Counted from the stretch's first letter, positions 36,801 to 45,423 are shown. The stretch is DNA of 64,000 nucleotides from Streptomyces coacervatus (GCF_029223485.1 NZ_JARHTP010000008.1:310001-374000); one strand, 5' to 3'. Made by a program: numbers and translations. Notes: generated by a model not told the origin, from the letters alone.

Positions 36801-37367
36801 GCGGGCAGCCAGGACGGAGGCCTTGGTCTGCAGCAGGTCCTGCGTGGTCTCGACGAGCAGCGCGTCCGCCCCGCCGGCGAGCAGGCCCTCGGCGTTCTGC
36901 TGGTAGGCGTCACGGATGGCGTTGAAGGTGGTGTGGCCGAGGGTGGGCAGCTTGGTGCCGGGGCCCATCGAACCCAGCACCCAGCGCTGCCGGCCGTCGC
37001 GTGCGGCGAACTCGTCCGCCGTCTCGCGGGCGATGCGGGCACCGGCCTCGGACAGCTCGGCGACGCGCTCGGGGATGTCGTACTCGCCCAGAGCGGTGAG
37101 GTTCGCGCCGAAGGTGTTGGTCTCCACGCAGTCCACGCCCGCGTCGAAGTACTCGGAGTGCACCGAGCGGACGATGTCGGGGCGGGTCACGTTGAGGACC
37201 TCGTTGCAGCCCTCCAGCTGCTGGAAGTCGTCCAGGGTGGGGTCCTGCGCCTGGAGCATGGTGCCCATGGCTCCGTCGGCGACCACCACCCGGGTGGCGA
37301 GTGCCTCACGGAGCGCGGACACACGGGTCCGGCTGTCGGCGGAAGGGGTCAGTGGCGACGAGGCCAT
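33852..37367 (-). CDS. metH: Cobalamin-dependent methionine synthase MetH
   Basis: B12-dependent homocysteine methyltransferase of 1171 residues. In order: the homocysteine domain (GAMGTMLQ at the start, LNCATGPSEM, GGCCGTTPEHL with the zinc cysteines), the folate-binding pterin domain (AIGERTNANGSKKFREA), the cobalamin domain with GDVHDIGKNLV (the His ligand) and the reactivation/SAM-binding C-terminus. ATG 37367 follows an AAGGGAG site. It is divergent from gylR. No cobalamin riboswitch features were seen in the 297-base leader. It supplies the methionine that the downstream salvage island recycles. Confidence 0.95.
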   Translation of the reverse strand: MASSPLTPSADSRTRVSALREALATRVVVADGAMGTMLQAQDPTLDDFQQLEGCNEVLNVTRPDIVRSVHSEYFDAGVDCVETNTFGANLTALGEYDIPERVAELSEAGARIARETADEFAARDGRQRWVLGSMGPGTKLPTLGHTTFNAIRDAYQQNAEGLLAGGADALLVETTQDLLQTKASVLAARRAMDVAGYQVPLIVSVTVETTGTMLLGSEIGAALTALEPLGIDMIGLNCATGPSEMSEHLRYLARHSRIQLSCMPNAGLPVLGKDGAHYPLTAPELADAQETFVREYGLSLIGGCCGTTPEHLRQVVERVRELAPTERNPQPEPGAASLYQTVPFRQDTSYLAIGERTNANGSKKFREAMLAARWDDCVEMARDQIREGAHMLDLCVDYVGRDGVADMEELAGRFATASTLPIVLDSTEVDVIQAGLEKLGGRAVINSVNYEDGDGPESRFAKVTRLAQEHGAALIALTIDEEGQARTPEKKVEIAERLIDDLTNNWGIHESDILIDTLTFTICTGQEESRGDGIATIEAIRELKRRHPDVQTTLGLSNISFGLNPAARILLNSVFLDECVKAGLDSAIVHASKILPIARFTEEEVKTALDLVYDRRAEGYDPLQKLMALFEGATAKSLKAGKAEELAALPLEERLKRRIIDGEKNGLEADLADALTTRPALDIVNETLLDGMKVVGELFGSGQMQLPFVLQSAEVMKTAVAYLEPHMEKSDAEGKGTIVLATVRGDVHDIGKNLVDIILSNNGYNVVNLGIKQPVSAILEAAEEHRADVIGMSGLLVKSTVIMKENLEELNQRKLAADYPVILGGAALTRAYVEQDLHEIYEGEVRYARDAFEGLRLMDALIGVKRGVPGAKLPELKQRRVRAAAAVAVEERPEEGHVRSDVATDNRIPTPPFWDTRVIKGIQLKEYASWLDEGALFKGQWGLKQARTGEGPTYEELVDTEGRPRLRGLLDKLQTDNLLEAAVVYGYFPCVSKDDDLIILDEHGNERTRFTFPRQRRGRRLCLADFFRPQEAGQTDVVGLQVVTVGSRIGEETARMFEANAYRDYLELHGLSVQLAEALAEYWHARVRSELGFAGEDPSEMEDMFALKYRGARFSLGYGACPNLEDRAKIADLLQPERIGVHLSEEFQLHPEQSTDAIVIHHPEAKYFNAR

Positions 37368-37586
37368 GAAAGGGGCTCCCTTGGATGCGACGGCTGTCGG
37401 CTTTTGCGCGGTTCGCGGAACTCTCCGCAATGGGCGCACCTCGCCAGGGTAACCGGGGTCGGCCGGGGATGGTCAGGGGCGTCCACGGGGCGGACGAGGA
37501 TGACGGGCAGTTCACTCGCGGGATACGAGTGGCACAACAGAACCCGACGGATGCGGACCGAACCATTGGCGGGAGGTCGGCATCGA

Positions 37587-37611
37587 CCGGTAGTGTTCGA
37601 CATTGCCGAAC
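37587..37611. promoter_or_regulatory. Candidate GylR operator upstream of gylR
   Basis: GTTCG-N7-CGAAC palindrome (37595-37611) inside a 25-base block beginning CCGGTAGTGTTCGACA. The same block, inverted and with three or so differences, precedes glpF at 38779-38803. The positions about 60 bases before gylR and 130 before glpF fit a regulator that controls itself and the operon. Confidence 0.6.
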
Positions 37612-37664
37612 GGCGGCAACGACGACGTTACGTCGGCGGTCGAGGGGACGGAGGCAGCACGGGG

Positions 37665-38429
37665 ATGGCACGGAACATCCAGTCGCTCGAACGGGCGGCC
37701 GCGATGCTGCGACTGCTCGCGGGCGGCGAGCGACGGCTCGGCCTCTCGGACATCGCCTCGTCACTGGGCCTCGCCAAGGGCACCGCCCACGGGATTCTGC
37801 GCACCCTCCAGCAGGAGGGCTTCGTCGAGCAGGACGACGCCTCCGGGCGCTATCAGCTGGGCGCCGAACTGTTGCGCCTGGGGACCACCTATCTCGATGT
37901 GCACGAGCTGCGGGCGCGCGCCCTGGTATGGACGGACGACCTGGCCCGCTCCAGCGGGGAGAGCGTGTATCTCGGCGTCCTGCACCAGCAGGGCGTACTG
38001 ATCGTGCATCACGTCTTCCGGCCCGACGACAGCCGGCAGGTGCTGGAGATAGGGGCCATGCAGCCCCTGCACTCCACGGCCCTGGGCAAGGTCCTGTCGG
38101 CCTACGACCCGGTCGCGCACAGCGAGGCCATCGAGGCCGACCGCAAGCCCTTCACCGACCGCACCGTGTGCGAGCTGGAGGACTTCGAGCACATCCTCGA
38201 CATCTCACGCGCGCGTGGCTACGCGGCCGACGTCGAGGAGACCTGGGAGGGCGTCGCGTCCGTCGCCGCGCCCATCCATGACCGGCGGCGGATGCCGGTG
38301 GGCGCGGTCGGCATCACGGGCGCCGTGGAGCGGCTGTGCCGGGACGGCGAGCTGCAGCCCGAGCTGATCGCCGCGGTACGGGACTGCGCCCGTGCGGTGT
38401 CGCGGGACCTGGGCGCCGGGCGGTTCTGA
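37665..38429 (+). CDS. gylR: IclR-family glycerol operon regulator
   Basis: IclR-type regulator of 254 residues with an N-terminal winged helix (NIQSLERAAAMLRLLAGGERRLGLSDIASSLGLAKGTAHGILRTL) and a ligand-binding domain (GAMQPLHSTALGKVLSAY...). It corresponds to GylR of Streptomyces, which controls glycerol catabolism, with glycerol-3-phosphate as inducer. The start is ATG 37665, after a GGAGG site. The gene is immediately upstream of glpF-glpK-glpD but has its own terminator, and a shared operator-like block lies before both transcription units. Confidence 0.9.
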   Translation: MARNIQSLERAAAMLRLLAGGERRLGLSDIASSLGLAKGTAHGILRTLQQEGFVEQDDASGRYQLGAELLRLGTTYLDVHELRARALVWTDDLARSSGESVYLGVLHQQGVLIVHHVFRPDDSRQVLEIGAMQPLHSTALGKVLSAYDPVAHSEAIEADRKPFTDRTVCELEDFEHILDISRARGYAADVEETWEGVASVAAPIHDRRRMPVGAVGITGAVERLCRDGELQPELIAAVRDCARAVSRDLGAGRF

Positions 38430-38451
38430 GGGGCATAGCGGGACGCAGGAG

Positions 38452-38483
38452 GAGGCCGGGACGTCGGACGACGTTCCGGCCTC
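38452..38483 (+). terminator. Terminator after gylR
   Basis: A 13-bp stem (GAGGCCGGGACGT with complement, one G-U pair) and a 6-base loop, 23 bases after the gylR stop. Confidence 0.7.
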
Positions 38484-38606
38484 GGTCGTACCCGGACACG
38501 ACGGGCCGAACCGCCCGGTCGGTACGCACCGTGCTGCTCGTTACTGCAGGTTCGCCTCGCGACGACCGCATCGGCCACCCCTGCTGACCTGCTCTTCTGC
38601 CGGGGG

Positions 38607-38626
38607 TCCGGGGGTTGCCCCCCGGA
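38607..38626. repeat. G-run/C-run palindrome
   Basis: TCCGGGGG and CCCCCGGA around a TTGC loop, in the gylR-glpF intergenic region (38430-38923). Palindromes of this make-up are common intergenic elements in streptomycetes; no function is known here. The remainder of this 494-base region contains the terminator, the operator and promoter sequences, and no gene. Confidence 0.4.
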
Positions 38627-38778
38627 ATGATGCAGCACCCGGCCGTACGCATCCGACGCATCTGACCTGCAAGATCGACAGCTCACAGCGCCCTGCAAGG
38701 CAATCAGTAACGATCGCACTTTCGGCGACACAGGCTCTTGACGCACACGTAACGCCGGAGCAAGACTCCCGTCCATCG

Positions 38779-38803
38779 GTCGGCATTGTCGAACACCTAC
38801 CGG
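38779..38803. promoter_or_regulatory. Candidate GylR operator upstream of glpF
   Basis: GTCGGCATTGTCGAACACC and a following TACCGG are the inverse of the block at 37587-37611 (shared core TGTTCGACA-N-TGCCGA). A TAGAGT -10-like box follows at 38814-38819. Confidence 0.6.
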
Positions 38804-38923
38804 CAATACGCGCTAGAGTGTGACAACGCCAAGGGCCGGCATCGCTCTCACCCCCGAGGGCAGCTCGAACTCCCGGAGGGACCCGGGGTTCGGTCCCCTG
38901 GACGAAGGACAAAGGAGTCGCGG

Positions 38924-39718
38924 GTGTCCAGCTCCGACATCTTCATCGGCGAGACCATCGGTACCGCCATACTCATCCTGCTCGGCGGCGGCGTCTGCGC
39001 CGCCGTGACGCTGAAGGCCTCCAAGGCCCGTGAGGCCGGCTGGCTGGCCATCACCTTCGGGTGGGGCTTCGCGGTACTCACGGCGGTCTACACCTCGGCG
39101 CCGCTCTCCGGCGCCCACCTGAACCCGGCCGTGACGCTCGCACTCGCGATCAAGAGCGGCGACTGGAGCAACGTCCCGGTCTACTGGGCCGGACAGTTCC
39201 TCGGCGCCGCGATCGGCGCGACCCTGGTCTGGGTCGCCTACTACGGCCAGTTCCACGCGCACCTCACCGACAAGGAGATCGTCGGCGGTCCGGGTGCGCA
39301 GGCCACGGCCGCCAAGGCGGTCGAGGCCCAGGAGAAGGGCGCCGGCCCGGTCCTGGGCATCTTCTCCACCGGTCCGGAGATCCGGGTCGTCTGGCAGAAC
39401 CTCGCGACGGAGATCATCGGCACGATCGTGCTGGTGCTGGCCGTCCTCACGCAGGGCCTGAACGACAGCGGCAAGGGTCTCGGCACCCTGGGCGCGCTGA
39501 TCACCGCGCTGGTGGTCGTCGGGATCGGTCTGTCCCTCGGCGGTCCGACCGGCTACGCCATCAACCCGGCGCGCGACCTCGGCCCGCGCATCGCACACGC
39601 CCTGCTGCCCCTGCCCAACAAGGGTGGTTCCGACTGGGGCTACGCCTGGATCCCGGTGGTCGGTCCGCTGATCGGCGGCGCGATCGCTGCAGGCATCTAC
39701 AACGTCGCTTTTGCTTAA
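38924..39718 (+). CDS. glpF: Glycerol uptake facilitator
   Basis: Aquaglyceroporin of 264 residues with six membrane helices and two half-helices, marked by the NPA motifs in GAHLNPAVTLAL and GYAINPARDLGPR. The Asp after the second NPAR, typical of glycerol facilitators as opposed to water channels, is present. GTG 38924 has an AAAGGAG site 7 bases away. First gene of the glpF-glpK-glpD operon, expected to be regulated by GylR. Confidence 0.94.
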   Translation: MSSSDIFIGETIGTAILILLGGGVCAAVTLKASKAREAGWLAITFGWGFAVLTAVYTSAPLSGAHLNPAVTLALAIKSGDWSNVPVYWAGQFLGAAIGATLVWVAYYGQFHAHLTDKEIVGGPGAQATAAKAVEAQEKGAGPVLGIFSTGPEIRVVWQNLATEIIGTIVLVLAVLTQGLNDSGKGLGTLGALITALVVVGIGLSLGGPTGYAINPARDLGPRIAHALLPLPNKGGSDWGYAWIPVVGPLIGGAIAAGIYNVAFA

Positions 39719-39814
39719 GAGCACCAGGCCTTCAGAGCACTCAGGCTGCACCGCACTTAAACAGCACCGCGCCGTACAGACAGCCCTCCCTCCAAGGAAC
39801 TTCAGGAGCACACA

Positions 39815-41356
39815 GTGACCGACGCGCACACCGCCGGCCCCTTCATCGCCGCCATCGACCAGGGCACCACCTCCAGCCGCTGCATCGTCTTCGACCGCGA
39901 CGGACGTATCGTCTCCGTCGACCAGAAGGAGCACGAGCAGATCTTCCCGAAGCCGGGCTGGGTCGAGCACAACGCCAACGAGATCTGGACCAACGTCCAG
40001 GAAGTCGTCGCCGGAGCCATCCAGAAGGCCGGCATCACCCGTGACGACATCAAGGCCATCGGCATCACCAACCAGCGCGAGACCACGCTGCTCTGGGACA
40101 AGAACACCGGTGAGCCCGTCCACAACGCCATCGTCTGGCAGGACACCCGCACCGACGCCCTGTGCAAGGAGCTCGGGCGCAATGTCGGCCAGGACCGCTT
40201 CCGCCGTGAGACCGGCCTTCCGCTGGCCTCGTACTTCGCCGGCCCCAAGGCCCGCTGGCTGCTCGACAACGTGGAGGGTCTGCGCGAGCGCGCCGAGGCG
40301 GGCGACATCCTCTTCGGCACCATGGACACCTGGGTCATCTGGAACCTGACCGGTGGTGTCGACGGCGGCAAGCACTACACCGACGTCACCAACGCCTCCC
40401 GCACCATGCTGATGAACCTGCACACGCTGGAGTGGGACGAGAAGATCGCGGAGTCCATCGGCGTCCCGCTGTCGATGCTCCCCGAGATCCGCTCCTCCGC
40501 CGAGGTCTACGGCGAGGTCACCGGCGGCAAGCTCGGCGACCTGCTCGGCGGTATCCCGGTCGCCTCCGCGCTCGGCGACCAGCAGGCGGCCCTGTTCGGC
40601 CAGACCTGTTTCGCGGAGGGCGAGGCCAAGTCGACGTACGGCACCGGCACCTTCATGCTGCTGAACACCGGCGAGAAGATCATCAACTCGTACAGCGGAC
40701 TGCTGACCACGGTCGGCTACCGCATCGGCGACCAGGCTCCGGTGTACGCGCTGGAGGGCTCGATCGCCGTCACCGGTTCGCTGGTGCAGTGGATGCGCGA
40801 CCAGATGGGCCTGATCTCCACCGCCGCCGAGATCGAGACGCTCGCGCTCTCGGTCGAGGACAACGGCGGCGCCTACTTCGTGCCGGCCTTCTCCGGTCTG
40901 TTCGCCCCGTACTGGCGCTCCGACGCCCGCGGTGTGATCGCCGGTCTGACCCGGTACGTCACCAAGGCGCACCTCGCGCGCGCCGTCCTGGAGGCCACCG
41001 CCTGGCAGACCCGTGAGATCACGGACGCCATGACCAAGGACTCGGGCGTCGAGCTCGCGGCCCTCAAGGTCGACGGCGGCATGACCTCCAACAACCTGCT
41101 GATGCAGACCCTCTCGGACTTCCTGGACGCCCCCGTGGTGCGCCCGATGGTCGCCGAGACCACCTGCCTCGGTGCCGCTTACGCCGCCGGTCTCGCCGTC
41201 GGCTTCTGGACCAGCACCGACGACCTGCGCGCCAACTGGCGGCGGGCCGCCGAGTGGACCCCCCGCATGGACGCGGACACCCGCGACCGTGAGTACAAGA
41301 GCTGGCTCAAGGCCGTCGAGCGGACGATGGGCTGGCTCGAGGACGAAGAGAGCTGA
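39815..41356 (+). CDS. glpK: Glycerol kinase
   Basis: FGGY-family kinase of 513 residues that phosphorylates glycerol to glycerol-3-phosphate. Motifs include the N-terminal AIDQGTTSSRCIVFDRDG, TNQRETTLLWD, the active-site Asp region in LGDQQAALFGQTC and the FGGY signature stretches (YGTGTFMLLNTGEKI, GGAYFVPAFSGLFAPYW). The start is GTG 39815. It is 97 bases after glpF and 52 bases before glpD. The family is normally feedback-controlled by fructose-1,6-bisphosphate; nothing in the sequence contradicts that. Confidence 0.95.
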   Translation: MTDAHTAGPFIAAIDQGTTSSRCIVFDRDGRIVSVDQKEHEQIFPKPGWVEHNANEIWTNVQEVVAGAIQKAGITRDDIKAIGITNQRETTLLWDKNTGEPVHNAIVWQDTRTDALCKELGRNVGQDRFRRETGLPLASYFAGPKARWLLDNVEGLRERAEAGDILFGTMDTWVIWNLTGGVDGGKHYTDVTNASRTMLMNLHTLEWDEKIAESIGVPLSMLPEIRSSAEVYGEVTGGKLGDLLGGIPVASALGDQQAALFGQTCFAEGEAKSTYGTGTFMLLNTGEKIINSYSGLLTTVGYRIGDQAPVYALEGSIAVTGSLVQWMRDQMGLISTAAEIETLALSVEDNGGAYFVPAFSGLFAPYWRSDARGVIAGLTRYVTKAHLARAVLEATAWQTREITDAMTKDSGVELAALKVDGGMTSNNLLMQTLSDFLDAPVVRPMVAETTCLGAAYAAGLAVGFWTSTDDLRANWRRAAEWTPRMDADTRDREYKSWLKAVERTMGWLEDEES

Positions 41357-41408
41357 CGAGGGCTCCGAAAAGGCCCTCGAACGCTCTGATGAGGAGTAAG
41401 AACCCGAA

Positions 41409-43025
41409 ATGACCAGTCAGTCCACCCTGCAGTCCGTGCCTGCCCTCGGTACGCGCCCGGCCTCCGGCTCGAACCCGAGCCGGGCCGAGACCCGGGAGCA
41501 GCTCGCCAAGGCGTCGTACGACCTTCTTGTGATCGGCGGCGGCATCCTGGGCATCTCCACCGCCTGGCATGCCGCGCAGTCCGGCCTCAGGGTGGCGCTG
41601 GTCGACGCCGGCGACTTCGCCGGCGCCACCTCTTCCGCCTCCTCCAAGCTGCTCCACGGCGGTCTGCGCTATCTACAGACCGGCGCGGTGAAGCTGGTGG
41701 CGGAGAACCACTTCGAGCGCCGTGCGGTGTCCCGTCAGGTGGCCCCCCACCTGGCGAACCCGCTCACGTTCTACCTCCCCGTGTACAAGGGCGGGCCGCA
41801 CGGCGCTGCGAAGCTCGGGGCGGGCGTCTTCGCCTACTCCGCGCTCTCCGCGTTCGGTGACGGCGTCGGCCACCTCCTGTCCCCCGCCAAGGCGGCGCAG
41901 GACGTGCCCGAGCTGCGCACCGAGAACCTCAAGGCCGTCGCCGTCTACGGCGACGACCAGATGAACGACGCGCGCATGGCGCTGATGACGGTCCGTGCGG
42001 CCGTCGAGGCGGGCGCGGTCGTCCTCAACCATGCCGAGGTGACCGGGCTGCGGTTCACCAAGGGCCGGGTGACCGGCGCCGACCTGCGCGACCGCACCTC
42101 CGGCGACGAGTTCGGCGTCAACGCCCGTCTGGTCCTGAACGCGACCGGCCCGTGGGTCGACCACCTGCGCCGCATGGAGGACCCGAATGCCGCTCCGTCG
42201 ATCCGGCTGTCGAAGGGCGCGCATCTCGTCCTGAAGCGGACCTCCCCCTGGAAGGCCGCGCTCGCCACCCCCATCGACAAGTACCGCATCACCTTCGCCC
42301 TCCCCTGGGAGGACATGCTGCTGCTCGGCACGACCGACGAGGAGTTCGAGGGCGACCCGGCGGATGTCGCGGTCACCGAGAAGGACATATCCCAGATCCT
42401 GGACGAGGCCGCGTTCTCGGTCCGGGACCAGCAGCTCAGCCGTGACCTGATCACGTACTCCTTCGCGGGTCTGCGGGTGCTGCCGGGCGGCCCCGGCGAC
42501 ACGGCGAAGGCCAAGCGCGAGACCGTCGTCACCGAAGGCCGGGGCGGGATGCTCTCCGTCGCGGGCGGCAAGTGGACGACCTTCCGGCACATCGGCCGTA
42601 CGGTGATGCAGAAGCTGGAGGCGCTGCCGGGCGCTCCGCTGGGTGACGACTTCGAGCCGATCGCCTCGCTGCCGAAGAAGCTCCCGTTGCCGGGAGTTGC
42701 CAACCCCCGGGCCGTTGCGCACCGGCTGCTGGTCGACAACCCGGCGCCGGGGCCGCGCATGGCTGCGGACACGGCCAAGCACTTGGCCACGCATTACGGT
42801 TCGCTGGCCTTTGACATTGCGCGTCTGGCCAATGAGAACCCGCAGCTGGGTGAGCGGGTGCATCCGGATGCGCCGGAGATCTGGGCGCAGGTCGTGTACG
42901 CCCGGGACCACGAGTGGGCCGAGACGGCGGACGATGTGCTGCGGCGGCGTACGACGCTGACGATTCGTGGTCTGGCGACGGATGAGGTCCGCGGCAAGGT
43001 GCAGGGTCTGCTCGACGAGAAGTAG
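41409..43025 (+). CDS. glpD: Aerobic glycerol-3-phosphate dehydrogenase
   Basis: FAD-dependent membrane-associated dehydrogenase of 538 residues, which oxidises glycerol-3-phosphate to dihydroxyacetone phosphate and passes electrons to quinone. The dinucleotide motif YDLLVIGGGILGISTAWHAA is followed by ATSSASSKLLHGGLRYLQ, typical of GlpD. A C-terminal helical cap is present. ATG 41409. It is the last gene of the glp operon, followed by a strong terminator at 43041-43072. Confidence 0.95.
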   Translation: MTSQSTLQSVPALGTRPASGSNPSRAETREQLAKASYDLLVIGGGILGISTAWHAAQSGLRVALVDAGDFAGATSSASSKLLHGGLRYLQTGAVKLVAENHFERRAVSRQVAPHLANPLTFYLPVYKGGPHGAAKLGAGVFAYSALSAFGDGVGHLLSPAKAAQDVPELRTENLKAVAVYGDDQMNDARMALMTVRAAVEAGAVVLNHAEVTGLRFTKGRVTGADLRDRTSGDEFGVNARLVLNATGPWVDHLRRMEDPNAAPSIRLSKGAHLVLKRTSPWKAALATPIDKYRITFALPWEDMLLLGTTDEEFEGDPADVAVTEKDISQILDEAAFSVRDQQLSRDLITYSFAGLRVLPGGPGDTAKAKRETVVTEGRGGMLSVAGGKWTTFRHIGRTVMQKLEALPGAPLGDDFEPIASLPKKLPLPGVANPRAVAHRLLVDNPAPGPRMAADTAKHLATHYGSLAFDIARLANENPQLGERVHPDAPEIWAQVVYARDHEWAETADDVLRRRTTLTIRGLATDEVRGKVQGLLDEK

Positions 43026-43040
43026 GCGGTACTACGGCTT

Positions 43041-43072
43041 AGGGGCGGCTCCTCGCCGATGGAGCCGCCCCT
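43041..43072 (+). terminator. Terminator of the glp operon
   Basis: A perfect 12-bp stem (AGGGGCGGCTCC and complement) with an 8-base loop, followed by TCGTTTGT. It lies 15 bases after the glpD stop. Confidence 0.88.
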
Positions 43073-43100
43073 TCGTTTGTATATCGTCTGCGGGTGTGTG

Positions 43101-43130
43101 GGGGCTGGTCGCGCAGTTCCCCGCGCCCCT
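43101..43130 (-). repeat. 30-nt Streptomyces-type GC repeat, copy 2
   Basis: On the minus strand it reads AGGGGCGCGGGGAACTGCGC and then GACCAGCCCC. It differs from copy 1 (3910-3939) at three positions. Its end overlaps the mtnK stop codon (43129-43131). Confidence 0.65.
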
Positions 43131-44301
43131 ATGAAGGCGGCTGCACGACCGCCCTTACAGCTGCTACGTCAGTCAACTCATCGCGATGAACGATCAGTTG
43201 GCGCCCCAGCAGCAGTGCTCGCCGTGACGCCGGGACCGGGTCCGGCAGCGTCGTCAGGTCTGTCAGGTGGGCGAAGCCGATGATTCTGCGGATGATTTCT
43301 GTGCCCGCGTAGCCCAGCGACTCCGTCCAGACGCGGCGCAGGAAGCGGTCCAGGTACGCGTCGTCGAAGAAGGTGTCGACGCGGGTCGGCCACAGGCGGC
43401 GGAATTCCGACTCGAACGCCTCCCAGGAGAGCCTGAGTTGGTCCTCATGGTCGCTCAAGGTTCCCAGCGCGCGTGCCCGTTCCTCCGAGACCAGAGTGTT
43501 GGCCCAGTAGAGGCCGAGGTCGAAGCCGATCGGGCCGGTGAAGGAGAACTCGGGGTCGAAGACCCGGACGACCGGGGTGCCTTCGCGGGTGCCGACCATG
43601 ATGCTGCCGGTGTGCAGGTCGCCGTGGAGGAGGGCCTGGGCGCTGGTCATGAAGGCATGGCGGAGGTCGGCGACCTCCGTGCGCAGGCGGGCGTCGGCGC
43701 GGAAGGCTGCCGCCAGGTCGTCCAGGCCCTCGTGCCAGTGGTTGTGTTCGTGCTCGATGTAGGGCTCGGAGAGGACGACGTCTTCCGTGATCTTGCAGAG
43801 TTCCGGGCTGACCGAGGCCGCGATCAGCGCCTTGCGGTCTGCCGACGCCATGCCGAAGTCGCTTGTTGCGAAGGAGAGCCGGGCGACGAGTTCGCCGATG
43901 CGGGCGGAGGTGTGGGGGCCGTATGCCGCGCCCTCGTTGAGGAGTGTGCGCAGGACCTCCAGGTCGGACATGTCCTCCATGACGAGGGCGAAGTTCTCGG
44001 GGTCGTAGCCGTGGATCGCCGGGATCTTGTCCGGGGCGACCTTGGCGATCTGTTCGTAGGCACGGGCCTCCGCGTCGGCGCGGTCCGGGTTCATCGGCCA
44101 CGACGGGCCGGCGACGCGGACCCAGGGCAGGGCCTGCTTGACGGCGAGGCTGCGGTTGCCGTCGGCGGAGGAGGCGAGGAAGACGCGGTTCATGTTGCCG
44201 TCCGACACCTCGCGGACGCTGATGTCCGCCAGGTTCTGCCAGTGGCCCCGCTCGTGCAGGTAGGCGGGGATGTCGTCGGTCTCCAGGATGCGGTAGCCCA
44301 T
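43129..44301 (-). CDS. mtnK: S-methyl-5-thioribose kinase
   Basis: Protein-kinase-like small-molecule kinase of 390 residues that converts 5-methylthioribose to methylthioribose-1-phosphate in methionine salvage. Catalytic-loop motif HGDLHTGSIMV and the metal-binding DPEFSFTGPIGFDLG are present, as in bacterial MtnK. The N-terminus (GNMNRVFLA, AVKQALPWVR with the ATP-binding Lys) is intact. It is the last gene of the operon that begins with the ribose-type ABC transporter, 22 bases after the permease, which ties the importer to methylthioribose. ATG 44301. Confidence 0.92.
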   Translation of the reverse strand: MGYRILETDDIPAYLHERGHWQNLADISVREVSDGNMNRVFLASSADGNRSLAVKQALPWVRVAGPSWPMNPDRADAEARAYEQIAKVAPDKIPAIHGYDPENFALVMEDMSDLEVLRTLLNEGAAYGPHTSARIGELVARLSFATSDFGMASADRKALIAASVSPELCKITEDVVLSEPYIEHEHNHWHEGLDDLAAAFRADARLRTEVADLRHAFMTSAQALLHGDLHTGSIMVGTREGTPVVRVFDPEFSFTGPIGFDLGLYWANTLVSEERARALGTLSDHEDQLRLSWEAFESEFRRLWPTRVDTFFDDAYLDRFLRRVWTESLGYAGTEIIRRIIGFAHLTDLTTLPDPVPASRRALLLGRQLIVHRDELTDVAAVRAVVQPPS

Positions 44302-44323
44302 CGTACGAATGCCTCGAACTTCC

Positions 44324-45370
44324 TTATGCGGTACGGCGCTTGGACAACGTGAAGCTGAAGACCAGGGCGAGGATGAGCACCGCGCCCTCGACGACGTCCT
44401 GTGTGTAGTAGGGCAGGCCCTTGATGGTCAGGCCGGTGGTGATGATGCCGATCAGGACGGCGCCGAGGGCCGTGCCCCAGACATTGGGGCGGCCTCGGCC
44501 GAGGACGGACGTGCCGACCAGGGCCACCGCCACCGCCTCCAGCAGCTGGGAGGTGCCGGCCGAGACGTCGCCCTGGCCGATGCGGGACGCCAGGATCAGG
44601 CCGCCGACCGAGGCGAGGACGCCGGAGATGACGTAGGCGAGGGCCCGGTAGGCGCCGACGCGGATGCCGGCCAGGCGGGAGGCCTCGGGGTTGGCTCCGA
44701 TGGCATAGAGGATCCGGCCCCAGCGGGTGCGGGCCAGGAAGACCCAGGCGGCGACCGTCAGGCCGCCGAAGATCAGGACGGAGACGGGGATGCCCAGGAC
44801 CGTGCCGCGGTCGATCTTCAGGAAGTCCGCGGTGAACTTGCCGGGCGCGGTGGAGCCGTCGGACATCGTCATGCCCGGGGTGATGGACTGGCCGTCGACC
44901 AGGATGAGTTTGCCGCCCTGGATCACGAACATGGTGCCGAGGGTGGCCAGCATGTCGGGGATCTTGAGTACGACGATGAGGAGTGCGTTGAGCAGGCCTG
45001 CCAGGGCGCCTGCCGCGAGCACCGCGATGATGGCGACCGGGCCGATCTGGTTGTGGATCACCATCGTCTGGGCGGCGACCGAGACGCCGAGGCCGGCGAC
45101 CGCGCCGACCGACATGTCCATTCCGCCGACGGCCATGGTGAGCGTGACGCCCAGGCCGAGGATCGCCGCCACGGAGACGTATCTCAGTGTGTCGAGGAGG
45201 GTTGCCGACTCTCGGAAGGAGCCCTCGCTCAGGGCGAAGTAGAGGAACAGCGCGACCGTGACGAAGATGAAGCCGTACTTGATGACGGCGTTCTGGACGC
45301 GCACGGCGGTGCCGGCGGCGGGCGGGAGCGCCGCCTTCACCGGGACCTCGGTGCTCTGCTGGGTGGTCAT
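44324..45370 (-). CDS. Ribose-type ABC permease, predicted methylthioribose importer
   Basis: RbsC-family membrane subunit of 348 residues with about eight to ten helices. It has family signatures GMDMSVGAVAGLGVSVAAQ and TLGTMFVIQGG, and GANPEASRLAGIRV before the later helices. It pairs with the double ATPase (stop at 45424, 53 bases upstream) and the binding protein, and is followed 22 bases later by mtnK. The substrate, methylthioribose, is inferred from that kinase and the mtn neighbours; ribose or another pentose would be the alternative. Confidence 0.88.
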   Translation of the reverse strand: MTTQQSTEVPVKAALPPAAGTAVRVQNAVIKYGFIFVTVALFLYFALSEGSFRESATLLDTLRYVSVAAILGLGVTLTMAVGGMDMSVGAVAGLGVSVAAQTMVIHNQIGPVAIIAVLAAGALAGLLNALLIVVLKIPDMLATLGTMFVIQGGKLILVDGQSITPGMTMSDGSTAPGKFTADFLKIDRGTVLGIPVSVLIFGGLTVAAWVFLARTRWGRILYAIGANPEASRLAGIRVGAYRALAYVISGVLASVGGLILASRIGQGDVSAGTSQLLEAVAVALVGTSVLGRGRPNVWGTALGAVLIGIITTGLTIKGLPYYTQDVVEGAVLILALVFSFTLSKRRTA

Positions 45371-45423
45371 GGGGGCTGCTTCCTTGGGCGGCCGGTGTCG
45401 GAGAGACTCGGTGGTGGAGAGAG

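Noticed and set aside
33603..37664. Long plus-strand frame reading through to gylR
   Set aside because: Antisense to metH; only the segment from 37665 is a real gene.
37368..37664. Cobalamin riboswitch before metH
   Set aside because: No B12-box-like sequence or matching stems were found in the leader.
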